From the NCBI GenBank assembly GCA_949825065.1, contig OX463841.1, positions 19,414,479 through 19,478,478 of the forward strand: a DNA stretch of 64,000 bases, in the 5' to 3' direction. The position numbers were made by a program, and so were the translations under genes. The notes beneath the pieces are model-generated. The model did not search any database. It was not told where the DNA came from and saw only the letters and a program-made list of their open reading frames with translations. This document shows, piece after piece, positions 54,390 through 64,000 of the stretch (position 1 is the first letter of the stretch; each line of letters begins with the position of its first letter). The stretch is from Odontocerum albicorne (taxonomy: Eukaryota > Arthropoda > Insecta > Trichoptera > Odontoceridae).

Positions 54390-54835
54390 TTGCTAGTAAA
54401 GGGGAAGTTGATGCGGTACATATTTACTTAAGTAAGGCCTTTAATAGAGTTTTATAAACACTGTTATTGAAGTTGAAAAAGTTGGAGATGCATAATTGTC
54501 AATCTTTTTTAGATAGTTGAAGAATTGTTTGTCGAATAGAAAGATTGATTCTCACTAATCCTTTGCATTTAAAGCCACAAGTGGTGTCCGTCAAGGGTCG
54601 CACGTCGGTTCTTTGCTTTTCATTATGTTAGTTAATGACATTGTTGAAGTTTTTTGATGATGTTGAAGTAATCCTTTTTGCATATGATCTTAACCAAATT
54701 GTTCAGTCTATTGATGATTGTGCAGTTTTGTAATATAATGTTGATAGGGTATAAAATTGATGCGAGATCAATAGATTAAAGTTGAACATCAGTAAATCTC
54801 AAGTATTTACTTTTTCTAAGTGACTCATATTTCAT
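54390..54835 (+). pseudogene. LINE RT core relic
   Basis: Across several stops and shifts the plus strand gives VDAVHIYLSKAFNRV (the DFSKAFDxV motif), LLLKLKKLEMHN, RIERLILTNPLHLKPQVV, a GVPQGSxLGPLLF-like segment decayed to VKGRTSVLCF, FFDDVEVILFAYDLNQIV (decayed FADD) and INRLKLNISKSQVFTFSK. This is the central palm of a LINE RT, lying opposite in strand to the fragment at 54098-54320. Confidence 0.82.
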
Positions 54836-55890
54836 TTTAAACATCAGCACTTACTTATATACTTTCAACGCTTACTAATTTTGATTTTAATATGATTATA
54901 CTAAGCAAGCATCTTAAATGAAAATTGAATATGCCCGGCTAACTAGATTACACTTTTGGAGTGTACAGCCCGATCGCATGGAATAGACATTCTCTAGAGT
55001 GTCGGAGGACTTTATTTATTTATGGAAGCGAAGCATTGAAAATTTCAAGACATCATCATCAGAAACACGATTTTTAGTTATACTTCGTTTTTTTATTGGT
55101 TGTGTATTTAAATTTTTAAAACATAATTAAAAAGACACTTGCTGATAATCCTAGAGTTAGCGGGATCTCTATTTTTATTGTATCTTTACAATATTATAAG
55201 TAAATAAAAAATAGACTTCTTAAGACTGTTGGAGAGATACTTGAAAGAAATGGATGCGTTTTCAGAGTGACTTAAGTTCCTAAGTGGGGCCTCAGAAATT
55301 GATAGACTGAAAAAATGGACTTTGATGATTTAGACACCTATATCTCACACCAACATCGTAGACATCACTCTCATTTGATTAAATAAAGCATCTGAAAAAA
55401 CGTTGGCTAATCTACAAATTTGGCCTAGAAATAAAATGAAATGGAAATTGCAATGATTTTGCAGATTGATCAAAACGTGTATCCGAATACTTAGTACCTT
55501 GTTTTACATACTTAAAACCGGCCCTGAAACCTCACGAACCATAACAATATATTTTGAGATCTATTTTATGTACTTTGAAGCCATTATGGGTAAAAGAAAA
55601 CTATGCGAAGGTACATCGGCTTAGAGAAGTGTCTGTTGGCACGCATCGCTAAAATTGGGTCACGATTCGCGTACCATCTCCTCGACCGATTCGTTGTTTA
55701 TCCATTTCCTCGCATTCTGCAAGTCACCGTGGTTCGCTGGCCAGGGGTTTGGATTCAGACAGGTCCGCACACGTCAAGAGAACGGATACAGAATGTTATT
55801 GTTTCGAATTCCCTTTCGCCATCGGATCTCTTTTAGACTGGTATCGGCCTAGTGATAATTTTTAATGATTCAATTTCACAACCTTCTAGC
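54836..55890. other. 1 kb with no supported gene
   Basis: A GC-richer patch at 55600-55840 holds two overlapping plus frames (77 and 65 codons) with no recognised family. Confidence 0.35.
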
Positions 55891-56022
55891 TGCAGCAATC
55901 TCCCTATTTACACGGGTAATAAGTTCCAGGAAAACAGCGTGTAAATGAAAACCCCATCGTATTTTTGATCTAAATATGATATAGATACAATAAATGTGAA
56001 ATAAACTTACGCAAGACTGAGT

Positions 56023-56126
56023 CAAATTGGTATCATATTACAGTACAGCAAATTGGTATCGTATTACAGTACAGCAAATTGGTATCGTATTACAGTACAG
56101 CAAATTGGTATCGTATTACAGTACAG
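56023..56126. repeat. Tandem repeat, 4 x 26 bp
   Basis: CAAATTGGTATCGTATTACA plus GTACAG starts at 56023, 56049, 56075 and 56101. Only the first unit differs, at one base. Confidence 0.96.
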
Positions 56127-56629
56127 CAGAAACAACTACATACCACACCACATAATAGAACATTTAGAAACTTGTATCACATATTCACAAAACATATCGC
56201 AAACATAAGAAAATACACATGGCGACAATATTTTTAATGATTTTTAAATTTATTATCAATATTCTGAAGACTGATTGATTTTGTAATTAATTAGTCAGAA
56301 TTATAAAGAAAATATTACTCTTATTAACTAACAGACACACACAGTAAAGAAAATTTTCCAATCTACATTAATCCCTTCATTTACGTGGGTAATTGGTACC
56401 AAAAAGTGGCATAAATGGCGTCATTGAACGTTATGTAAATTAAGCTATATTTTACATATTTACAGAAATTATATTCTTACTCAGTTCAAAAAGCTTTAGT
56501 TATGTTTATAACAATTATATATAAGTGGTTACTGAAAACTAATAAAATACACATTTTGATGAGAGCTGTACGATGTATTTATATGAAGCAAGAAACAAAG
56601 AACATATAATCTGCTGTACCTATTAAAAA

Positions 56630-56630
56630 A

Positions 56631-56666
<36 letters not shown>

Positions 56667-56668
56667 TT
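56630..56668. repeat. CT microsatellite
   Basis: About 19 CT dinucleotides with one TA interruption. Confidence 0.95.
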
Positions 56669-57289
56669 GATGAATCTTCAATTGTTAATGTTGTCGCTCT
56701 AACAAAATAATAACTTTATATATGTCACTATTATGCATTTAAAATCTAAAACAAAATTAATCGTGTTCAAGTAAACTCGCGTAAATGGAAGGGTTGCTGT
56801 ATATCTCTAGATGAGGTATACTTTTCATGTTATAAAAACGGGTTTCACTCCTCTCGCAGAGTCTCCCATATTGTGCGTTTAAACCCTATTCAACATTATT
56901 CTTTATATTATACGTCCCATCAGCACTGTTTCAATGGACTATCATATATTGAGGGCATAAACAATATACTCGCGTAGCTGCTGCCTGCTCTCATTTTCCA
57001 TCCCTCTTAATTCCAAACATATTTAATTGTGATAAAAAGGAATTGTGAATGTAAGGATTACTGTATTTTAAAATATAATGTTTCGAATAATTATCGTAAA
57101 GTACATATTAAAAATATTGACTTAAATCCAAATAATGAAATATTTGTGTATGAATTCTTGTTTATGCGAATGCGATCTGGAATAGGAGGACAGGACTTCA
57201 ATCATATAGTATTATTTTTCAGCAGTTCTCGCAATTATTCCCCTTTCTTTTTATTATTTTTAATTTTTAAATATTGATATACAAGTGAA

Positions 57290-57850
57290 CAATGAAAGAT
57301 GAGAATGGGTTGAAGAATTCTGCTATTTGGGAAGAATGATCTCAGACAATGGAAAGGTGGAAAGAGAACGGTGAATTGTAATAGGAAACAAAGTCAATAA
57401 GCTTCTAAAAATGTAGACTAAAACCAAGTAATATCAAGATTTGCCTAAATAATGGTTCACAATAGCATATTAGTGTCAACATTGATGCGATGCATGGGAG
57501 AGGAACGTGGATGTAGAAAATTAACGAAAGGAGCCGACTAAATGCGGTGGAAACACGCGCACTGAGAAAAATGTGTATGTGTCAATGTATGATAGAATAG
57601 GAAGTACATAAATAAGGATTAATGAGAGTTAAAAAACTAATTTATTAAGTGGGGGGGGGGGGGGGAATGTCACGTAAAGTAAACAGGAAAGAAGGTAAAG
57701 ATAAAGAAAGAGTCAGAGACACAGAAGCAACTCTACGAGAAGATGTATAGATATGAAAAGAGTGATGAAAATGTGTCGTGATTTAGCGCTCTGTCCTCGT
57801 TGCCTACCCAACAAGGAAGTCACGTGAAGGTATGTATGTACTCATATGTA
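57290..57850 (+). pseudogene. LINE ORF2 C-terminal relic
   Basis: The plus strand reads EWVEEFCYLGRMISDNGKVE, RKQSQ, a decayed thumb (STLMRCMGEE) and ERVRD-like basic residues near 57705. This is the YLGSxIS-to-tail region of the same LINE family as the 18.5, 42.7 and 63.6 kb relics. A 15-G run lies at 57651-57665. Confidence 0.75.
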
Positions 57851-57997
57851 AGTAAGTTTTGATATTCGAATCACAATTCATATTTCGACTCTTAAGCCAA
57901 TTCAAAAATTCTAATCTATTAATTAATATTGAAAAGTCATTTTTATATTTTATTATAATTTTTATTTTATTATTATTTTATTCTATTTTTCTTTATA

Positions 57998-58078
57998 ATG
58001 GCCTTCTTGGCCCAGTTGGTAAGACGCTTATCTTCCTTCCACCCGGGGGTTTTGGTTCGATTCTCGATGATACGTAAT
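57998..58078 (+). repeat. SINE family 1, head
   Basis: GCCTTCTTGGCCCAGTTGGT, AAGACGCTTATCTTCC and GGTTCGATTCTCGATGATAC are well preserved. The 3' part is missing. Confidence 0.82.
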
Positions 58079-58394
58079 TTATGCAGGCGGGATCCGAGTC
58101 TACGGCCTACTTATGATATTTATGAGAAGCTATTCTTTTCTTCAATTTATTGCACACGATTGTTTTCTGATAGGAATATTTTCTCCATATTTTTTCTATA
58201 AAGCTTTGTTGGGTTTTTGTAAAAAAAAGATAATACTTTTAACAAAATTTTCAAAATCGATAAAAAAAATGAGCCTGATAAAAATTCCTAAAATTCTGCT
58301 GTACATCATCTAAAAGCCTCTGTCTCGGTACAAAGTGGCCTTTTCCCGTGTTATTAGGCTTGTATAATGATTTTTGTTGACTGTGTTAACTAAA

Positions 58395-58612
58395 ATCTGC
58401 TTATATGGTCTATCCATGCCAACCTTCGAAACGTTATGTTGCATATTCCCTATTTTATATTCTGGGATAAGACCTTACAGCTCTGCAGTTTGTGAAGTAC
58501 TGCGGCTGCTCTGGTTCCACTTTGGATCTTTGTTTAAATATTTATTCCTACCTCATTTTTGTTGAGAGGACACTGCTCAAGTATGTGAATTTTCCAACCT
58601 CTCCTAATAAGT
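58395..58612 (-). pseudogene. LINE RT fragment, homologous to 50.4 kb
   Basis: Complemented, it contains GAGGTTGGAAAATTCACATA, CTTGAGCAGTGTCCTCTCAA and GATCCAAAGTGGAACCAGAG, matching 50406-50502 in order. It is the coding stretch between the YLxSVLTDKN and thumb motifs. Confidence 0.75.
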
Positions 58613-58619
58613 CTGATAT

Positions 58620-59240
58620 GACAGGTTAGAAAGAATAATGTAAAGAATACTAAGACGAATATGTTTTGCATTTAAGATGTAACATAATAGTATTTTCCTT
58701 AAGAGACTACATTATACAGCTCTGAACCGTTTTATTTCATGTGTCTTCGTATTAGTTGCCGTTTCTGAGTTAGAATTTAAAATAATTCTAAAACCGAGAT
58801 TTTAATTAATTAAAAAATAGGCGTCATCGAGGTTTTGATGAGACCCGCATTCCTCGTGTAGTTTATCATGGTTATTATATGTTATTCTACGTATAGTTTC
58901 TTAGTTTGGTCCCCGTGTAGTTTCCCATAGAAAGCCCACCACTAGACTAAGATACTCTCTAAGAGATATAAAAACAGATCAAGAATATAGAGTAAGAAAT
59001 ACAAAAACAGATCAAGAATGTAGAGTAAGAAGTAGAAAATGTTCAATGTACGAGTATTTTTATTTTATTTTCAATATCTTACATTCTATTAAAACACCTG
59101 CAAAGTTAAAATATTAAAACGTACTCTACATTTTTATAACAATAGTGTAGGAACATTATCTTAGTTAGTGCACCTTCTGAGATAGATTAAAATGCTTTCG
59201 CTTTCTGCAGCCGAGAAAACCCTCCGGACAAGTGAGAGAG
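58620..59240. other. No gene; 2-unit repeat at 58970-59035
   Basis: AAAAACAGATCAAGAATATA followed by GAGTAAGAA occurs twice. No other feature is supported. Confidence 0.45.
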
Positions 59241-59246
59241 TATAAA

Positions 59247-59513
59247 TCAAAGTAAAACCTTGGCCCGATTGCCGAGAGCCGTTCCTCTAATAGCAGAGAT
59301 CAAAATGTCAGTGTGAAAGAACACCATTGCATTCACTTTTGATTGGTTATGAATGTTATGACAAATGCAATTATACTCATTGTAACTGTCACACAAATTA
59401 CCGATTTTAAATCTTTCTTCAAGCTCTTCAGCTTCATTAGAAGAATCGTGGTCGTGAGATAACTGTGGTATTTGGTATCTATGATACAATATCTTCAAGC
59501 TCTTCAGCTTCAT
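59247..59513 (-). CDS. Short acidic open frame at end of 76-bp array
   Basis: The 88-codon minus frame contains SHDHDSSNEAEELEERF, IGNLCDSYNEYNCICHNIHN and TDILISAIRGTALGNRAKVL. Its first part lies within the first unit of the 76-bp array and the rest is unique sequence. Codon use looks more protein-like than its neighbours, but no start context or splice structure can be established and I do not recognise a family. It may be an exon or old gene fragment whose acidic coding segment seeded the tandem array, or chance. Confidence 0.3.
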   Translation of the reverse strand: MKLKSLKILYHRYQIPQLSHDHDSSNEAEELEERFKIGNLCDSYNEYNCICHNIHNQSKVNAMVFFHTDILISAIRGTALGNRAKVLL

Positions 59514-60243
59514 CAGAAGAATCGTGGTCGTGAGATAACTGTGGTATTTGCTATCTATGATACAATATCTTCAAGCTCTTCAGCTTCATCAGAAGAATCG
59601 TGGTCGTGAGATAACTGTGGTATTTGGTATCTATGATACAATATCTTTAAGCTCTTCAGCTTCATCAGAAGAATCGTGGTCGTGAGATAACTGTGGTATT
59701 TGCTATCTATGATACTATATCTTCAAGCTCTTCAGTTTCATCAGAAGAATCGTGGTCGAGAGATAACTGTGGTATTTGCTATCTATGATACAATATCTTC
59801 AAGCTCTTCAGCTTCATCAGAAGAATCGTGGTCGTGAGATAACTGTGGTATTTGCTATCTATGATACAATATCTTCAAGCTCTTCAGCTTCATCAGAAGA
59901 ATCGTGGTCGTGAGATAACTGTGGTATTTGCTATCTATGATACAATATCTTCAAGCTCTTCAGCTTCATCAGAAGAATCGTGGTCGTGAGATAACTGTGG
60001 TATTTGCTATATATGATACAATATCTTCAAGCTCTTCAGCTTCATCAGAAGAATCGTGGTCGTGAGATAACTGTGGTATTTGGTATCTATGATACAATAT
60101 CTTTAAGCTCTTCAGCTTCATCAGAAGAATCGTGGTCGTGAGATAACTGTGGTATTTGCTATCTATGATACAATATCTTCAAGCTCTTCAGCTTCATCAG
60201 AAGAATCGTGGTCGTGAGATAACTGTGGTATTTGCTATCTAGA
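59421..60243. repeat. Tandem array, about 11 x 76 bp
   Basis: AAGCTCTTCAGCTTCATCAG starts at 59421 and recurs every 76 bp to 60181. Units are about 97 percent alike by eye, with a GGTATCT/GCTATCT alternation and occasional single changes. 76 is not a multiple of three, so the array cannot encode a regular peptide repeat. Confidence 0.97.
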
Positions 60244-60329
60244 ATATTTTTAAGCAGTAGTTATTAATTTGAAGCATACATACTCAGTGTAAATACAAGC
60301 ATTTTCATTTATATTCATACATTCCATTA

Positions 60330-60612
60330 CACCAGTTTCCTATTCGGGTAGGTAGAAAGGACAGAGCGCCAAACTTTCTTATAACGACATACTTCCTTCG
60401 CTTCTTTCATATGCATACATTTACGTGTCCAAACTACCTCAACGTGCTGTTTTTCACCCTATTAAACACATCAGTTTTAGCTCACATTCATCCGAAACAA
60501 TTACATTTCTTATTCTATCATACATCGACACACCACATATTCTTCTCAGCCTACGCATTTCCACCAAATTTACTCGGCTCCTTTTATTTATTTTCCACAT
60601 CTACGTCAATTT
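60330..60612 (-). pseudogene. LINE ORF2 C-terminal relic
   Basis: CACCAGTTTCCTATTCGGGT, GGTAGAAAGGACAGAGCGCC, TTCATATGCATACATTTACG and CTATTAAACACATCAGTTTT follow the same order as 32065-32460 and 61955-62400. Frames are broken. Confidence 0.72.
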
Positions 60613-60614
60613 AT

Positions 60615-61615
60615 ACATATAGTGTATATTAATATTTCTTCTCATTCGGGCTCGTCGATTTACGTTTGTACGATTTATGTTTACTCCTTCTAAAGAAATT
60701 ATTCAAAACATCTTCATCGCCATAATACTGTTTGTTTTGGTCTAATAGTGAATATAGAACTATCCCTTAGTTTTCCATTTCATGTTTTCCATTCACATCG
60801 CCCGTCCACAGCCATTTCATTTTACCACATATTTGATAGTATTGATGACTTTGGATTTTCCTCTAACTCTTTTTCGTTATTTGAGGGAAAATACTTACAT
60901 TACCGGTTCCATTGTTCTTTGTGTTAGTTTAAGTATGTGGGCTAACCGTTAGTGAGTTTCCAAGCCACACACTACTATATATATATCCTTAACAGCATAA
61001 CATAATACTCGTATATTGTTTAAAAACACGTTTTTAAGATTCTGTGACACAGAGGATGACACGAAAATTTGGAACTTTTCAAAAGCAGCTCCATCCAAGT
61101 TAATATGTCTTACTATTATTAGATTCCGTTTCTTTGAAACTTATAACTTAAGCAATCATCCAAATTCAGGCCGCGTATATCGATAGCTCTGAGAAAACGG
61201 GATTGAATTCGCTCAATTCGTGAAATATAAATCTGATTCTAAATTTGGCTACTGAATTGTATTTCCAGACAATGGTAAGACTTGAATATAACTAGATAGG
61301 ACTTGTGGCTGAACAATGGGAGGATCGCTGAACGAAGATATTGCTTAAATGGGGGCGACAATCCACAGTCAAACAAGCGGAACGGCCTCCAAAATGGTGG
61401 ATAGATTATATAGGGAAGATTACGGAAGTAGAGTTGATGTAATGGGTCCAATATCAAAGCAGTGCAGTCTTAATAGCATTTTAAACTCTGGCCAAAACGC
61501 TATCTTGGGGTCCATGTCAGCCCTCAGTTAATGGTCAATAAAATTAAACTTATAAATTTTGACAAAAAACCAAATTTTCTTCTACTGATTCATATTATGA
61601 AACTATACTATACTA
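60615..61615. other. 1 kb with no supported gene
   Basis: No recognised coding or repeat content. One octamer TACTCGTA lies at 61006-61013. Confidence 0.4.
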
Positions 61616-61624
61616 TCTCCGATA

Positions 61625-61800
61625 AGAAAAAAATGAGGCTCTGTATGGATTTGAATCCCAGGCCTTTCCAGCTAGAGATTGAGTAATTATCCACTGTGCC
61701 AAGAGATGTCTCGTAAACAACACGACAGTATGGGAACCCTAGAAGCGCATGGCCCCTGGGCACTACTCAGTGTGTCTACGTCTTAAGAGGGCACTGAGTG
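61625..61800 (-). repeat. tRNA-like SINE remnant, third type
   Basis: Complemented, TCTTGGCACAGTGGATAATT (A-box-like) is followed 35 bp later by GGGATTCAAATCCATAC (B-box-like). Flanking it upstream is a GC-richer part shared with 575-770. No acceptor stem pairing is evident, so this is a SINE-type promoter and not a tRNA gene. Confidence 0.5.
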
Positions 61801-61954
61801 GAGGTATTTGAGGGAGGCCTTTATCCATAAGTGGTTAATCTCAGAATTATAAAGATGATGATGGTGTTGGTTTTAGTATTTTGGTTCATTGATCTGCATT
61901 GATCAAAGACTGATAATGAATTTACATTTTTATGCGCAGAACGAAATATTACAT

Positions 61955-62436
61955 AAATACCATAACACAATTTCCCTGTCAGGGCAGGCAGAGAAGATAT
62001 AGTTCCGGACATTCCTATCTCAACACACATCTTCACCCTTTATATATCCATACACCTTCTTATACAACTCCTACGATTTCTCTGACTTTTTGTGACCTTC
62101 TTACAAAATATCATTCACATGATCTGACCATGTTTTCATTGGTTTTCCTCTCTCAATCTTTCTACTCACATTTGCAGGGTTTTGTTTTGTTAGTCTTTCT
62201 TCATTCATTCGATCCACGTACCCAAGCCATCTAAGAGTGCTCTTCTTCAACTTACTCAACACGTCAACCTTAAGTTCACATTCATCCCTCATTACGTTTA
62301 ATGTCACCCCATGTAATTTTCTCAGTACACGTGTTTCAACAATATTTTTTCGGCTTCTCTGCCTTCTTCCTCGTCGATTTTTCACTCCCATAATAAATAG
62401 GTGAAGATAAAAAATCGAATAATTTATGTGGATCAA
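61955..62436 (-). pseudogene. LINE ORF2 C-terminal domain, best copy
   Basis: A 111-codon minus frame contains NIVETRVLRKLHGVTLNVMR, DECELKVDVLSKLKKSTLRW, LGYVDRMNEERLTKQ, NVSRKIERGKPMKTWSDHVN and DIL. After a stop it continues as CIRRCMDI, VEIGMSGTISSLPAL. This is the basic post-thumb tail of a LINE ORF2. It is the reference for at least five other relics in the window. Confidence 0.85.
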
Positions 62437-62499
62437 ATAGATAAAAACACAGCATCGAACAAACTTTGATCTATATGTAAGTCTTGGACAGAAATTAAT

Positions 62500-62880
62500 A
62501 TAATTAATCTGTTATATAATAATAAATCGAATAATGTCCGGATAGATACAAAAAATAAAGAACTGACATTATATTAAAATTGTCACGACATCGGAAAACC
62601 TCAAAAACATCACAGCAAACGTTTTGTCTGCATTTTAATTTGTATAATTTTATCCTTGAATGATTTTTCTTATAAGGAAGTAAAAATACGAAACCATTAA
62701 CATTATTATTGGCAGTGCGGAGTCGCTTTTGCACGATATCTTCCGATTTCTACCCACTACCCACTCGTGTATTGTGTGCCACTGTATTCTCAACTCAGTT
62801 GCTCCGATGCTCAGGACCGGCACTAAATAAAGTGCAGCCTTCGTAGTTTTCGACTGGATAGGACTTGTTAGTAAAAAGTT
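62500..62880. other. No supported feature
   Basis: Short frames only. Nothing recognisable. Confidence 0.45.
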
Positions 62881-62881
62881 T

Positions 62882-63450
62882 GAAAACAAATAGTAAAGCT
62901 TAAAAAATAAATCGAAAATTAATGCTAGTTTCTAAACTTATATATCAATGTTTTTTAAATATTTATTAAAAATTTTATGTTTTGTTTATCCCTTTACAAT
63001 GTTCAAAATTATTCCATAGTATTTTTTACTTACCACTAATTAATGAATCAACCCAAGTGTTTGAATTGAACTGAACATTGAAAACAAATAGTAAAGCTTA
63101 AAAAATACATAGAAAATTAATGTTAGTTTCTAAACTTATATATCAATGTTTTTTAAATATTTATTAAAAATTTTATGTTTTGTTTATCCCTTTACAATGT
63201 TCAAAATTATTCCATAGTATTTTTTACTTACCAATAATTAATGAATTAACCCAAGTGTTTGAATTGAACTGAACATTGAAAACAAATAGTAAAGCTTAAA
63301 AAATACAACATTAATGTTAGTTTCTAAACTTATATATCATTTTTTTTTAATATTTATTAAAAATTTTATGTTTTGTTTATCCCTTTACAATGTTCAAAAT
63401 TATTCCATAGTATTTTTTACCTACCAATAATTAATGAATTAACTCAAGTG
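62882..63450. repeat. Tandem array, 3 x 198 bp, AT-rich
   Basis: GAAAACAAATAGTAAAGCTT starts at 62882, 63080 and 63278, a 198-bp period. The last unit is slightly shortened. Units differ by a few substitutions. Length and composition resemble satellite monomers, but only three copies are visible. Confidence 0.95.
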
Positions 63451-63624
63451 TGTTATTTTTCTAAAGTTGCTCGATTTTGACAATATTGAGCATATGACAA
63501 TAATACCTTTTCAACGAGTGATTCTGGTCAGTACGCTTGATTTGATTTCTGATGGCCCGGGTTTGATTTTCAGTGGATTTGTTTGAATTAACTATTACGC
63601 TTTCCCATTTTTAAACTATTTCAA

Positions 63625-64000
63625 AGTACTCTTGAAGTCTGTAACGAGAGGCGTGAAAATAATAGATTTGGTTGTGAATGGTTTGTTGTATGTATACGAT
63701 GGAGTGATAGTGTTGAAAAATGAAAAACATTTAGCTATGTTGATCAAAAGAATGTGTTGCTGGTTGAAAGAACGAAGTGTTCAGAAAAATATTTGAGAAT
63801 GATTGTTAATACGCCGAAAGTCGTTGTTGAAAAGGACGATTATGTGAGTAATTGCAATGTTATATCATTTTGTTATTTGGGGAGCATATTTTCGAGAAAT
63901 GATAAGATAGAGAAGCATATTGAAAGGAGTGTTGCTGCATGTAACAAGGTTGTATGAATAAATTATCTTTGTAATAAAAAAATACTACAGTGTTGCCATT
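63625..64000 (+). pseudogene. LINE ORF2 RT relic, runs off the window
   Basis: The plus strand reads VTRGVKIIDLVVNGLLYVYD, GVIVLKNEKHLAMLIKRMCC and WLKE, the region with the YADD box decayed to VYDG. It continues in another frame as VVEKDDYVSNCNVISFCYLG, SIFSRNDKIEKHIERSVAAC and NKVV. The thumb and tail would lie beyond the window. Confidence 0.82.

Larger units (their letters stand above)
55893..56799. mobile_element. Pogo-type non-autonomous element, 907 bp
   Basis: Ends are CAGCAATCTCCCTATTTACA and, complemented, CAGCAACCCTTCCATTTACG. A TA follows the right end (56800-56801). The left flank is TG, probably a mutated TA. Inside are a 4 x 26 bp array, a CT microsatellite and a second internal copy of the end motif (CCCTTCATTTACGTGGGTAA at about 56372). 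Related fragments are at 16850-17135, 18418-18453 and 40955-41145. Confidence 0.75.

Overview
The window is AT-rich, intron-poor-looking arthropod (most likely insect) intergenic DNA that consists almost entirely of transposable-element debris and tandem repeats. I find no host protein-coding gene, rRNA or canonical tRNA that I can support. The evidence for an insect-type genome is the mix of families: several mariner (DD34D) lineages, Tc1-like and pogo/Tigger-like DNA elements, TTAA-flanked MITEs, a Jockey-clade LINE, many decayed endonuclease/RT LINE tails and two tRNA-derived SINE families. Species or order cannot be set from the sequence alone.

Layout. 0-9 kb: SINEs, one of them split by a 707-bp TTAA-flanked MITE, a mariner 5' relic (5.8 kb) and a minus-strand mariner transposase pseudogene (7.3-8.3 kb). 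9-19 kb: further mariner pieces, SINEs, decayed LINE reverse transcriptases (12.3-14.5 kb), a palindromic retroposon (16.4 kb), a Tc1-like pseudogene (17.3-18.4 kb) and a LINE tail. 19-33 kb: sparse, with a short piggyBac-like MITE (21.4 kb), SINEs, a hAT-like element carrying a 4 x 49 bp repeat (27.8-28.5 kb), a mariner relic and a LINE tail. 34.1-37.5 kb: a young, 5'-truncated Jockey element with an uninterrupted 935-codon ORF2 and a 13-bp target-site duplication. 38.3-39.6 kb: a complete 1279-bp mariner with both inverted repeats and TA duplication, its transposase frame broken only by three stop codons. 40-49 kb: LINE tails, a small mariner-type MITE, a pogo/Tigger transposase fragment interrupted by a second copy of the palindromic retroposon, and a 7-unit 106/112-bp tandem array. 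50-64 kb: an RT relic whose coding sequence has expanded into an 81-bp tandem array, pogo-type MITEs, more LINE tails, an 11 x 76 bp array and a 3 x 198 bp array.

The most unexpected signal is not a gene. The octamer TACGAGTA (or its complement TACTCGTA) occurs 31 times by my reading, where I would expect roughly two or three by chance at this base composition. Comparison of repeat copies with and without it suggests that it often arose by insertion of six bases (CGAGTA) at a TA dinucleotide, like a transposon footprint or micro-insertion. The second notable item is a palindromic retroposon family with 10-12 bp target-site duplications and remnants of hammerhead-ribozyme-like boxes.

The elements do not work together as a pathway. 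Only the Jockey ORF2 looks able to encode an intact protein, and its ORF1 is almost wholly missing.
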